The position numbers and the translations under genes are program-made. A model generated the notes under the pieces. The model worked only from the letters and a program-made list of their open reading frames with translations. It did no database searches and was not told where the DNA came from. DNA of 35,169 nucleotides from an uncultured bacterium (GTDB lineage Bacteria > Planctomycetota > J058), in the NCBI GenBank assembly GCA_937911525.1, contig CALDQK010000828.1:1-35169 (forward strand). The letters are read 5' to 3'. Shown here piece after piece: positions 1-7,039 of the stretch; the stretch's first letter is position 1, and each line of letters opens with the position of its first letter.

Positions 1-143
1 CTGCCCCGGTCGGAATGACCTCAGGGCGAGGCGGCAAATCAGGGCGATCCCCTCGGCACCAGGCGCGCCACTCCGCCACGGTCCTGAGCCCGAGGGAGCG
101 CACGAGGACCGTGCCTCGGCGAATTCGCGAAACTCGCGATCCC
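1..143 (-). pseudogene. Relic copy 1 of an EAR-FVRSLG / EWRAWC repeat protein
   Basis: Read on the minus strand, this stretch encodes REFREFAEAR, then after a one-base slip LVRSLGLRTVAEWRAWCRG, then DRPDLPPRPEVIPTGA. This is the repeat pattern (EAR.FVRSLGL..EW.AWC.G..PDLPP.P..IP) that I recall from planctomycete, phage and algal-virus proteins sometimes called integrase repeat units. A single base is missing near position 113 compared with copy 2 at 1801-1943, so the frame is broken. The site where copy 2 is broken, near 51-54, is intact here. The relic runs off the left edge of the window. I see the decay directly; the family name is from memory. Confidence 0.6.
1..143. repeat. 143-bp direct repeat, copy 1 (partner 1801-1943)
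   Basis: My hand alignment against 1801-1943 shows about five substitutions and two compensating single-base indels, so both copies are 143 bp and start exactly 1800 bp apart. Similarity stops abruptly after the GATCCC at 138-143. The left limit is not visible because copy 1 begins at the window edge. Two intact genes lie between the copies. Confidence 0.85.
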
Positions 144-370
144 TGTGGCTATCTATGGTCACGTAACCCTCGAGAGCTTGAGCTTCCGGGTGTAGCGACG
201 CGCTTCGGCGCAGGGGAGGAACTCAGGTCACGATCCCAGAACCTGGTCAGGGTCGGACAGCCGGAATCGCTTGTCTTGTTCGAGGTTCGAGGATCGAGCG
301 GGCCAGTTGGTAAAGTGCTTGGCTGTTGATTCGGCTGAGTCAATCCGGCGCAATGCAGAAGGGTCCCCAC

Positions 371-1324
371 ATGAGTTGCTCTAGCCGTCTTTCCCTCGCG
401 TGTCTGGTCGGCTTGGCTCTCCTCCCCGGCTGCACGAGCGTCAACCTATACAGGACGCCGCTGGCAGAGCTAAGGGAGGCCACGGCCAACACGAGGGTCG
501 GAATCACCACGCTAGCCTCAGAGGCCAACGAAGTAAAAGTTCGTAATCTGGCGGTCCGAAAGGCAGTCCTCGCTCAGCGGTTCGGAGATAACGACCTCGC
601 ACCTCTTGTCGCACCTGAGTTCATCGCAGCGCGCTCCCAAGCGCTCTACCTCATTGAGGAATTCGCAAAGCGTCTGCTCGAAGTAGTTGACCTCAAGGCC
701 GGTGAAGAAGCAGCTACCCAAGTTTCGGAAGTGGGGGAGAAAGCTGCCAAGTTTGCCAAGCAGATTGACCCTGAGGGTCCAGTTGCACAATACGCCGGTC
801 CTGTTGGGTCGCTAGCGGCCACAACGCTGAAACTCTATGACGAGCACGCTCGAGTCAAAATACTCGAAGAAGGTGTGACCGCAGGCTTGCCTTTGGCGCA
901 GAAGGTATTGGCGCTCATTCGGGAGGACTTCAAAGAGGGTTCAGCCACAGATACCCACGAAACGTTGCTGGAGGAGCTGAACAGCCTGAAGACTGAGAAA
1001 ATCAGCGCCTATGACCAGCTTCTGCGTCAGCACTTGGAGCTTCCCGAGGCTGACCGAACTAAGCCTCGGCTTGTTGCCGAGAGGGCTGCTGCTATTGCAG
1101 AGATCGTGGAAGTTCAAAGGTCAATTCGCGCGGTTCAGAAGAACCCAGTGATCGATCTGCTGGATGCGCTTGAAAAGGCCTTGGACAAGCTCGGAGCAAT
1201 TCAGAGATTCGGAGACTCTCCCAAATCCTTCGCCGAGTTTGCGAGCGCCGTGAGCGAGTTCTCGCAGAAGTCAGTCTTGATGATCAACGCAATTCGTGAC
1301 CTTCGGGAGGCTACGCGTGACTGA
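371..1324 (+). CDS. Putative helical lipoprotein, function unknown
   Basis: The product is about 317 residues. Its first 25 or so residues form a lipoprotein signal peptide: basic start MSCSSR, hydrophobic core, then lipobox LLPGC, so it is probably lipidated and anchored in a membrane. The rest is charged, mostly alpha-helical in character (many E, K, A, L) and has no motif I recognise. I chose ATG 371 because the signal peptide starts there and a GAAGGG stretch lies just upstream; in-frame codons back to 326 would add a non-signal extension. The last 8 bases overlap the next gene, so the two are probably translated together. GC content is visibly lower than in the right third of the window, which suggests acquisition. 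It sits between the two copies of the 143-bp repeat. Confidence 0.75.
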   Translation: MSCSSRLSLACLVGLALLPGCTSVNLYRTPLAELREATANTRVGITTLASEANEVKVRNLAVRKAVLAQRFGDNDLAPLVAPEFIAARSQALYLIEEFAKRLLEVVDLKAGEEAATQVSEVGEKAAKFAKQIDPEGPVAQYAGPVGSLAATTLKLYDEHARVKILEEGVTAGLPLAQKVLALIREDFKEGSATDTHETLLEELNSLKTEKISAYDQLLRQHLELPEADRTKPRLVAERAAAIAEIVEVQRSIRAVQKNPVIDLLDALEKALDKLGAIQRFGDSPKSFAEFASAVSEFSQKSVLMINAIRDLREATRD

Positions 1325-1700
1325 TGCTGCAGCAGAATCTGACGACACTGAGGAAGGTGAGCATGATCGCGAGGAACTCTTAGAGCGCACCAAGCGGGCT
1401 CTCCAGACTATGCAAGCGATCCACAATGACTCACGCACGCCGCTTGAGGACGCTATAGCCCTTATGCCTCACATTCGAAAGCTGACTGATTTGCGCCGAG
1501 CATTAAGGCGGGAGGCGTATCAGACAGCGGCTGCGTCTGAGAAATTCCAAGGAGCGATTCTCGCTCTGACTAAAGTCAACCTGGCAATCAAGGCCGACGT
1601 GATTCGGCACAAGAGGTTCATGGAGTTCATCTCTAACGCCGCGACTGCGACGAGTGCTGTTCTTGACTTCGCGATAGCCGTAGGAGCCGCAGCGAAGTAG
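1317..1700 (+). CDS. Hypothetical protein coupled to the upstream lipoprotein
   Basis: The product is about 127 residues. The N-terminus is very acidic (many D and E in the first 20 residues), the middle is helical and charged, and the last 25 residues are alanine-rich and hydrophobic (ISNAATATSAVLDF), possibly a membrane-contacting helix. I chose GTG 1317 because GGGAGG lies six bases upstream at 1305-1310; an in-frame GTG at 1296 has no comparable site. The 8-bp overlap with the lipoprotein gene argues that the two proteins act together. I do not recognise the family, and no catalytic motif is visible. Confidence 0.65.
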   Translation: MTDAAAESDDTEEGEHDREELLERTKRALQTMQAIHNDSRTPLEDAIALMPHIRKLTDLRRALRREAYQTAAASEKFQGAILALTKVNLAIKADVIRHKRFMEFISNAATATSAVLDFAIAVGAAAK

Positions 1701-1708
1701 CGCTTGAA

Positions 1709-2124
1709 CTAGGGTAGGCGGATTTCACTATCTGCGCGCGCTCGACGTGGCTCCCTCAGCCAGTCGCGGAAGCCCTGCCACTCGTCGCGGTAGTGGTTCG
1801 CTGCCCCGGCCGGCATGACCTCAGGGCGAGGCGGCAGGTCAGGGCGATCCCTCGGCACCAGGCGCGCCACTCCGCCACGGTCCTGAACCCGAGGGAGCGC
1901 ACGAGAGACCGTGCCTCGGCGAATTCGCGAAACTCGCGATCCCGAGGACGGAGAGCACCGGTCCCCACGAAGTCGCCCCAGCCTTGCCACTCCTCCGCGT
2001 AGTAGCGGTTCGGTTCGCCGCCACGTCCTGTGGTCGTGTGGGCAGCCCATCCACCTCGCCCCTGCACCAGGGCTTGAACTAAATCAAGCCGGTGTGGTTC
2101 AGGCCCACGCTTCCGTGCGCGCAT
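1709..2124 (-). pseudogene. Relic copy 2 of the repeat protein, frameshifted
   Basis: From right to left, one minus-strand frame encodes EPNRYYAEEWQGWGDFVGTG, then REFREFAEARSLVRSLGF and AEWRAWCRG. After a one-base deletion near 1850 the match continues in another frame as DRPDLPPRPEVMPAGA, HYRDEWQGFRDWLREP. So it holds one complete repeat unit and the start of a second, split by a frameshift. Copy 1 keeps the base missing here. The EEWQGWGDFVGTG and DEWQGFRDW cores are the hallmark of the repeat. Upstream sequence towards 2124 (MRARKR...) has no recognisable domain. It is probably a non-functional remnant of a longer repeat protein. Confidence 0.6.
1801..1943. repeat. 143-bp direct repeat, copy 2 (partner 1-143)
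   Basis: This is the same sequence as 1-143 apart from roughly five substitutions, a missing C near 1850 and an extra base near 1913. It lies inside the second repeat-protein relic. Its spacing from copy 1 is exactly 1800 bp, and the pair flanks the lipoprotein gene pair at 371-1700. Confidence 0.85.
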
Positions 2125-2273
2125 GAAGTTCCGGACCTTCTTGAACGCGATCGTCCTCGTGCCAGCTCAGGTGCTCCGCAATTCCGTGGCGGCAGTGCCC
2201 GCTTCTGGGGTGCTGTAAGGAGTAGTCATCCAGTTTGACGCGTGAGAGACTGCGGTTTCTTAGGAGACCCCAA

Positions 2274-2879
2274 ATGCCGCAATTTGATTTCGTCGAGAAG
2301 GAAGCTTCGAGTCAGGAGGTGCTCGCCCAGGAAGGGGACACCTGGGAAACGCTCAGAGACCCCGAGAAATGCGTCAGGTGGGCTTACAAGGTCGACTTCC
2401 TGGATTCGTCGTTGGTGATGTGGGTGATTGAGCTCTTCTCGCCGCACGTGATCACGCAGTGCTGGGAATACCGGAGTAGCAACGATGCTACGGCTACCGG
2501 TGGAAATGGGTTCCAGTACTTCGAGGCGGTCCGCGAGTTCGCACTCGGAAGCGAAAGCAGCGAAGAAGTGCCTGAAGGAGTGACGGAGTCTCTTAGCTGG
2601 GATCGGGAGTGCTTTCTGCTTGGGCCGCTGATTACCGAGAACCTTAGCTTCCGCGGTGCGATGAGCCAGTCACACCAACAGCGCTCGAATTACCGCACCA
2701 GAAAGCTCAAGGCTGCTTCACAGCTTGGGAAGCAGTTGATGCCAGCGAACCGCGAGAGATTCCTCAGGGCACTAGCTGAGCAGTATGGGCCGTTCAAGGC
2801 GCCTCTCGACATCTCGGTATCGTTGATCTACGACGCGACGGGGAAACCGACGACCAACCTGCCGCCCTGTAAGAGCTAA
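2274..2879 (+). CDS. Hypothetical soluble protein
   Basis: The product is about 201 residues with no signal peptide or clear membrane segment. It is aromatic-rich around VMWVIELFSPHVITQCWEYR. Its C-terminal half is basic and helical (SNYRTRKLKAASQLGKQL) and it ends TTNLPPCKS. I chose ATG 2274 because TAGGAG at 2261-2266 sits seven bases upstream; an in-frame TTG at 2235 would add a basic 13-residue leader. GC content is lower than in core genes. It lies alone between two repeat-protein relics that read on the other strand. I do not recognise the family and give no function. Confidence 0.65.
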   Translation: MPQFDFVEKEASSQEVLAQEGDTWETLRDPEKCVRWAYKVDFLDSSLVMWVIELFSPHVITQCWEYRSSNDATATGGNGFQYFEAVREFALGSESSEEVPEGVTESLSWDRECFLLGPLITENLSFRGAMSQSHQQRSNYRTRKLKAASQLGKQLMPANRERFLRALAEQYGPFKAPLDISVSLIYDATGKPTTNLPPCKS

Positions 2880-2939
2880 CAACCCAAGCTCACCGAGGCC
2901 CCGAGGCCACCACGGCCCTCGACGCCCGCGCAGCAAACC

Positions 2940-3321
2940 ACTTCGACCTCGCCGCTGGAGGCGACGACCAGACCAGACCCTCCACGCCCGCTCGCTCTGG
3001 AGCCCGAGCGAGCGCGCGAAGGCGCGGGCCTCAGCTAAGGGCAGCCAGCGAAGCAGCCTGCGCAGCCGTTGGACGAGCTGGTGGCGTCGTCCGTCCGCGT
3101 TGCTGTCGAGCCGCTCGCAGGCCTCGGCCAGCTCGCGCTTGGAGAGAACCTCGAGCACGTCGGCCACGCCGACGTGCTCGGCAGCGGCAAGGTGCTCGAG
3201 CAGCACGGGCCTTGGAGAGGTTGTCAGTGGGCGTCTCGACGTGGAGGGCCCGAAGCAGGCGGATTAGGGTCGGCCGTCTCAGTGCAGCGAGCAGTCGGGA
3301 GAGCGTGTTCGGATCCGCCAC
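2940..3321 (-). pseudogene. Frameshifted relic: SAP-like module plus repeat unit
   Basis: Translation begins at GTG 3321 (VADPNTLSRLLAALRRPTLI) and runs to DNLSKAR. One base is missing near 3210, after which the text continues in the next frame as VLLEHLAAAEHVGVADVLEV, LSKRELAEACERL, then DGRRHQLVQRLRRLL. The LSKRELAEACERL..DGRRHQLVQRL part resembles the short SAP-like helical modules found in helicases and restriction proteins. It is followed by AEARAFARSLGLQSERAWRVW, which is the same repeat family as at 1-143 and 1709-2124. After about 2990 no frame keeps a recognisable sequence. The remnant shows that the repeat was once fused to a nucleic-acid-binding module. Between 3322 and 3434 I see nothing. 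Confidence 0.5.
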
Positions 3322-3434
3322 GCGGCGATGGTAGCGAATTGCGCCAACCGCCCTCGCGGAGACTCTCGAAACTGCTAGCCAGCGCCCCGACGGCAGTTCT
3401 CCCTCAAACGGACCAGTTCGTCATTCAACGACGG

Positions 3435-3454
3435 AAGTGGCCATATACGGCAGT
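3435..3454 (+). repeat. 20-bp direct repeat upstream of the LpxR-like gene
   Basis: The sequence AAGTGGCCATATACGGCAGT occurs here and again, identical, at 4424-4443. It lies 47 bases before the GTG start of the LpxR-like gene. Its centre, GCCATATACGGC (3440-3451), is a palindrome with one mismatch, as expected for a dimeric regulator site. It could equally contain the -10 part of a shared promoter. Confidence 0.8.
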
Positions 3455-3484
3455 CGCGGAGGCCTCCACAGCTGGCTGCCTAGC

Positions 3485-3509
3485 GTGCGCACGAGACCCC
3501 CGTGCGCAC
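3485..3509 (+). promoter_or_regulatory. Hairpin that includes the LpxR-like start codon
   Basis: The self-complementary octamer GTGCGCAC occurs at 3485-3492 and 3502-3509 with nine bases between, so the transcript can form an 8-bp stem whose right arm begins with the GTG start codon at 3502. No Shine-Dalgarno sequence is visible. The structure would hide the start and may control translation. The pairing is visible; the role is inference. Confidence 0.4.
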
Positions 3510-4425
3510 CTTCTTCCTCGCCAGCCTGCTCTCCCTCCTCACCGCGTCGGCGGCGTCGGCCGACGACTGGGCGCCCACGAGCCTCTCGGCGACCTGGGAG
3601 AACGACCTCTTTGGAGGGTCCGATCGCCACTACACCAACGGCGCTGAGCTGGCGCTCACGGGCCGCGTGCCCAAGGGTGCCCTCTCCTTCTTCTTGGGCG
3701 AGGACGGTGGGGAGTGGCGCCTCAGCCTCGCGCAGAGCATCTACACCCCTGAGCGCCTGGACGCGCGAAATCTCGTGCTCGATGACCGCCCCTACGCAGG
3801 CTGGCTCCGCCTTGGGCTCTCGCTGTCGCACCGCAGCACACGTTGGCCGATCGCGAGTCGCGTCGGGCTCGAGCTGGGCGTGCTCGGCCCTCCGTCTGGC
3901 GCGGAGGCTGCCCAGCGGCTGTTCCACGGCTCGCTGACAGGCTCCTCGCCCCCGCAGGGCTGGGGGCACCAGATTCCCACGGAGGTAGGCCTGCGCTTCC
4001 ACTACGAGCTCTCGTACCGAGCCTGGCGCGAGGTGATCCTCGGCGCGGACTGGGAGCTCGAGCCCCGTTTTGCGTGCTCGTTCGGGAACGTGACGATCGA
4101 CGCGAGCCTCGGCGCCCGCCTGAGGGTTGGCCGGTTGCCGGACGCCTTCGCCACGGCCGAGCCTCCTCGCTGGAGCGCCTTCGTGACCTTGGGCGGCCGG
4201 GTGCGCTTTGTCGGCCACGACGTGTTCCTGAACGGAAGCCTGCTCCGGCCTGGTGGACATCGGGTGCGGCGCCGACACCTCGTGGTCGATCTCGAAGCCG
4301 GGTTCACGATCGAAGTGCTGGGCGCCCTCGCCCTCACCTACTCCCACACCCTCAGAGCGCCGGAGTTCGTCGGGCAGGACGGCTGGGATCAGTTCGGCTC
4401 CCTGAGCCTGACCTGGTCCTGGTAA
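3502..4425 (+). CDS. LpxR-family (DUF2219) outer-membrane lipid A deacylase
   Basis: The product is 307 residues, the usual length for LpxR/DUF2219 outer-membrane beta-barrels. Salmonella LpxR removes the 3'-acyloxyacyl chain from lipid A. A signal peptide (MRTFFLASLLSLLTASAASA) is followed at about residue 32 by the family signature WENDLFGGSDRHYTNG, which carries the Asn-Asp pair of the active site. DDRPYAGWL lies near residue 94. Near residues 130-160 come LGVLGPP, then QRLFHGSL with the expected His, then PQGWGHQIPTEVGL. The chain ends in alternating hydrophobic strands and a terminal aromatic (SLTWSW). GTG 3502 is the only possible start, because an in-frame TAG lies at 3481. The gene shares a 20-bp upstream repeat with the porin gene that follows. 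Deacylase activity is inferred from the family. Confidence 0.85.
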   Translation: MRTFFLASLLSLLTASAASADDWAPTSLSATWENDLFGGSDRHYTNGAELALTGRVPKGALSFFLGEDGGEWRLSLAQSIYTPERLDARNLVLDDRPYAGWLRLGLSLSHRSTRWPIASRVGLELGVLGPPSGAEAAQRLFHGSLTGSSPPQGWGHQIPTEVGLRFHYELSYRAWREVILGADWELEPRFACSFGNVTIDASLGARLRVGRLPDAFATAEPPRWSAFVTLGGRVRFVGHDVFLNGSLLRPGGHRVRRRHLVVDLEAGFTIEVLGALALTYSHTLRAPEFVGQDGWDQFGSLSLTWSW

Positions 4426-4443
4426 GTGGCCATATACGGCAGT
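4424..4443 (+). repeat. 20-bp direct repeat upstream of the porin gene
   Basis: This is an identical copy of AAGTGGCCATATACGGCAGT at 3435-3454. It begins inside the TAA stop of the LpxR-like gene (4423-4425) and lies 61 bases before the porin start. The palindromic core is at 4429-4440. Two identical 20-mers, each just upstream of an outer-membrane gene, suggest a common control site. Confidence 0.8.
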
Positions 4444-4453
4444 TCCCAGGAGC

Positions 4454-4502
4454 GCACCTCCTCCGCGCCTACGTTTCGCGCGGAACGCCAACAAGGAGGT
4501 GC
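4454..4502 (+). promoter_or_regulatory. Leader hairpin sequestering the porin ribosome-binding site
   Basis: GCACCTCCT at 4454-4462 is perfectly complementary to AGGAGGTGC at 4494-4502, which is the porin Shine-Dalgarno sequence itself. Between them, CGTTTC (4472-4477) and GGAACG (4482-4487) form a second stem with a GCGC loop and one T-G wobble. In the folded leader the strong AAGGAGGT would be fully paired, which is the layout expected of an RNA thermometer or another translational switch. The pairing is visible; regulation is inferred. Confidence 0.5.
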
Positions 4503-4504
4503 AC

Positions 4505-5764
4505 ATGTTTCGGAATGCGATGTCGCTGGCCCTGATCTTCGCGCTGTGCGGCGCGGCGGCTGGCCAGGAAGCGGTCCCCAACTCGGACGAGCAGGAGCTG
4601 GAGGACCGGATCAAGAAGCTCGAGCGGCAGCTCGAGGAGGTCACGGTCACCGCGCAGCGTGCGCGGGAGAGCCTGGAGGAGACGCCGATCCTCGACGCGC
4701 TGCGGAGCGTGGAGGTCTATGGCTTCGTGGACGCGGCCTACAGCTTCAATCTGCGCGACCCCAGCGGACGCCGAGGGCGAAACCGGCTGCGGCTGAACGA
4801 CCCGGACCACAACAGCTTCGGAATCCCCTACGCCAAGCTCGGGCTCATGCGACGGGTCAGCGGCCTCAACGAGCTGGACGCCGGCTTCCGCTTCGAGATC
4901 GGCGCCGGGCGACTCGCGGAGGAGGCCTTCAACCAGAGCGGGGACGTGCTGGGCTCGGGGTCGCTTGCGATCCCTCAGGCCCACATCGACCTCCAGATCC
5001 CCACGCCCTTCAACCCGCTGCTGCTGCGCGTCGGGCGGACCTACGGCTGGTTCGGGATCGAGAGCCTCGATCTGCCCGCCAACCCCAACTACTCCCTCTC
5101 GCACTTCGCGCAGTTCGGCCCCAAGACAACCACCGGGCTGAGCCTAGGCATGGACCTTGGCGCTGGCCTCCGCTACACGCAGTACGTCGTCAACGGCTGG
5201 GATCGCGTGCTCGACAACAACGATGCCAAGACCCTGGGCGGTCAGCTGGCGTGGGAGCTCGACGACCCCTTGGTCAGCCTGGCGCTGAACTGGATCTACG
5301 GCGCCGAGCGCGACGACAACGCCGGAGACCAGCGCTGGATGGTCGAACTCGCCGCTGCCTGGCAGCCCACCGAGAGCCTCGACCTGCGCGCGGCCTTCCG
5401 CTACGGCCAGGAGGAGATCTCGGGGCAGCACTACAGCGATCCGGACGAGACGGCGAACTTCGGTGGGTTCCTGCTGATGGCCAAGCAGTCGTTCTTCAAG
5501 GTGGAGGGCGCGGACTACTACCGCCTGGCCCTCGGCGTGCGCGGCGGTCTGTTCCGTGACGAAGGTGGGTCGCGCTCCGGCGCCGACCAGACCCTGGGTG
5601 AGCTGACCGGCACCCTGACCTTCAACCTGCTCGAGAACGCGGCCTTCCGCGTGGAGTACCGACGCGACTTCTCCAGCCGCGGAGACGCCTTCGTCGGCCA
5701 TCGCGGCACGAGCAGCCGGAGCGGGCAGGACACGCTCTCGTTCGATCTCAGCTATTCGTTCTAG
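4505..5764 (+). CDS. Outer-membrane beta-barrel porin, BBP2-like
   Basis: The product is 419 residues. A signal peptide (FRNAMSLALIFALCGAAAGQ) is followed by a short coiled coil (ELEDRIKKLERQLEEVTVTA, about residues 29-50) and then a long run of amphipathic strands from VEVYGFVDAAYSFNL to the C-terminal DTLSFDLSYSF. The final Phe is the usual outer-membrane insertion signal. Motifs such as GFVDAAYSF near the start, GIPYAKLGL, VGRTYGWFGIESLDLPANPN and WDRVLDNNDAKTLGG resemble the putative beta-barrel porin-2 family. I chose ATG 4505 because AAGGAGGT ends four bases upstream; GTG 4499 lies inside that site. The transcript leader can fold over the ribosome-binding site. A strong hairpin follows the stop. 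The substrate is unknown. Confidence 0.8.
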   Translation: MFRNAMSLALIFALCGAAAGQEAVPNSDEQELEDRIKKLERQLEEVTVTAQRARESLEETPILDALRSVEVYGFVDAAYSFNLRDPSGRRGRNRLRLNDPDHNSFGIPYAKLGLMRRVSGLNELDAGFRFEIGAGRLAEEAFNQSGDVLGSGSLAIPQAHIDLQIPTPFNPLLLRVGRTYGWFGIESLDLPANPNYSLSHFAQFGPKTTTGLSLGMDLGAGLRYTQYVVNGWDRVLDNNDAKTLGGQLAWELDDPLVSLALNWIYGAERDDNAGDQRWMVELAAAWQPTESLDLRAAFRYGQEEISGQHYSDPDETANFGGFLLMAKQSFFKVEGADYYRLALGVRGGLFRDEGGSRSGADQTLGELTGTLTFNLLENAAFRVEYRRDFSSRGDAFVGHRGTSSRSGQDTLSFDLSYSF

Positions 5765-5790
5765 GAAGGGGGTGATCCAGCAGAGTCCCA

Positions 5791-5822
5791 GCGGCGCCGG
5801 GCCTGATCAGGCTCGGCGCCGC
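5791..5822 (+). terminator. Strong hairpin after the porin gene
   Basis: The 32 bases at 5791-5822 form an almost perfect palindrome: GCGGCGCCG, one G-T wobble, GCCTGA/TCAGGC, then CGGCGCCGC. AGGAAGG (5763-5769) and CCTTCCT (5823-5829) can extend the outer stem. There is no T-run, so it is a terminator-like or mRNA-stabilising structure rather than a textbook intrinsic terminator. Confidence 0.65.
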
Positions 5823-5893
5823 CTTCCTTGGTTGGGCTCGCCCCACGTCTATCCAGCGGCGTAAGCTGAACTGAGGTCCTGAGCAGGAGAGAC

Positions 5894-6808
5894 GTGGCCG
5901 ACCGTCAGCGACGAGAGCTCGAGCGCGCTGCCAGCGAGGGCGACCCCGTGGCCCAGCGCCGGCTCACGGCAGATCGCGTCCGCCTGGGTGAGCTGTCGCT
6001 GCTGCGCCCAGCGGAGAACGCGGAGGCCTGGGTCCAAGAGCTCATGCAACACGGTGTCTTGGCCGGGAACGCGGTTGTCCGGTTGATTCCGCACGAGAGC
6101 AAGCGACCAGGCCCGTGGGACGGGAGGTCCTGGTGGTGGATCCGGCTCTTCGTCGGGGACGCGAGGCGCGGTTGGAAGGTCGAGCTGGTCCGCCTCTCTC
6201 AGCGGGGGCTGAGGCCGCTCGCCACGTCGGACACGACGAGCCGCTCTCGCAACTTCTACGCGCCGAGCCTGCCGAACCCGCTGGGCTTCCCCCGCGATCA
6301 TGTGGACGCTGCGGCCTGGTTCGCCAAGAACCTACTGGAGATCCGACTCGACCCGCTCAGCAGGCAAGAAGCTGCGGCGCGTGATCGGCGCCACTCAGAG
6401 GGGCTGGCTGACCGACGCTCTGGCCCGCGCGGCTGGGAACCGCGAGACCTGCTCGACGAGTACGCCTCGTTCCCGGAGTGGCATGAGCGACTCTCCGTCT
6501 ATGCGACGCACCTCAACCAGGGGAGAGACCTAGAGCGTGTTCTCGTCGCCCGAAAGGGCCGCCGAGGCGTGTGGCACGTCGTCGACCAAGTCCAGTTGAA
6601 GGGAGTCGTCCCCGAATGCGCGAAGAGCGCTCGCGACGACTCGTTCCAGGGCGAGGTCCGGTGGGGCGAACCCACGTGCCTTCGCTGTCGCAGGAGCGCG
6701 CAGTGGGACTCGCCCACCATGGGGCCTGGACGACGGAGCGAGCGACGAACTCGGCAGAAGGGATACCTCGAGTGGGCCATGCGCGCGCTCGAGGACGATT
6801 CGAGATAA
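5894..6808 (+). CDS. Hypothetical basic protein with RELERAA-GDP-A start
   Basis: The product is 304 residues, basic and Arg-rich. It opens ADRQRRELERAASEGDPVAQ RRL, a short helical leader I have seen in many uncharacterised proteins of high-GC bacteria. The middle has WDGRSWWWIRLFVGD, and the C-terminal part has VPECAKSA and EPTCLRCRRSAQW, so two or three cysteines might form a small metal site (C-x2-C at CLRC). There is no signal peptide or membrane segment. GTG 5894 is supported by AGGAGAG just upstream. It is followed by 231 bases without a convincing gene and then the SMC-like ATPase operon. I do not recognise the function. Confidence 0.65.
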   Translation: MADRQRRELERAASEGDPVAQRRLTADRVRLGELSLLRPAENAEAWVQELMQHGVLAGNAVVRLIPHESKRPGPWDGRSWWWIRLFVGDARRGWKVELVRLSQRGLRPLATSDTTSRSRNFYAPSLPNPLGFPRDHVDAAAWFAKNLLEIRLDPLSRQEAAARDRRHSEGLADRRSGPRGWEPRDLLDEYASFPEWHERLSVYATHLNQGRDLERVLVARKGRRGVWHVVDQVQLKGVVPECAKSARDDSFQGEVRWGEPTCLRCRRSAQWDSPTMGPGRRSERRTRQKGYLEWAMRALEDDSR

Positions 6809-7039
6809 ATCTGCGTCGTCTGCTCCGGCATGAAACGTGCCAAGCAGTGTCTCGAAACGGACCGGCCGACGGTCAGAAAACGACTTCCGGCGTACCAGAT
6901 CGGACGACCCCAGCCAGGCGGGTAGGTCGGCACCAAGCTCAAGAGTGACGGGCGCTCCGCGATGTCGGAGGGGCGATGCAGACTATCGGGATTCGCCTGC
7001 GCGGATGCCGAACATAGCACTAACGCCCTCGGGAGTAGC

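Noticed and set aside
298-360. tRNA-like stretch with GGTAAAGTG and GGCTGTTGA resembling a tRNA-Asn D-arm and anticodon loop
   Set aside because: The anticodon stem pairs poorly, no T-arm GGTTCGAATCC follows and no acceptor stem can be formed; treated as chance similarity in a leader.
4426-5559. 377-codon open frame overlapping the porin gene
   Set aside because: Arg/Pro/Ala-rich out-of-frame shadow; the porin frame has a signal peptide, ribosome site and barrel strands.
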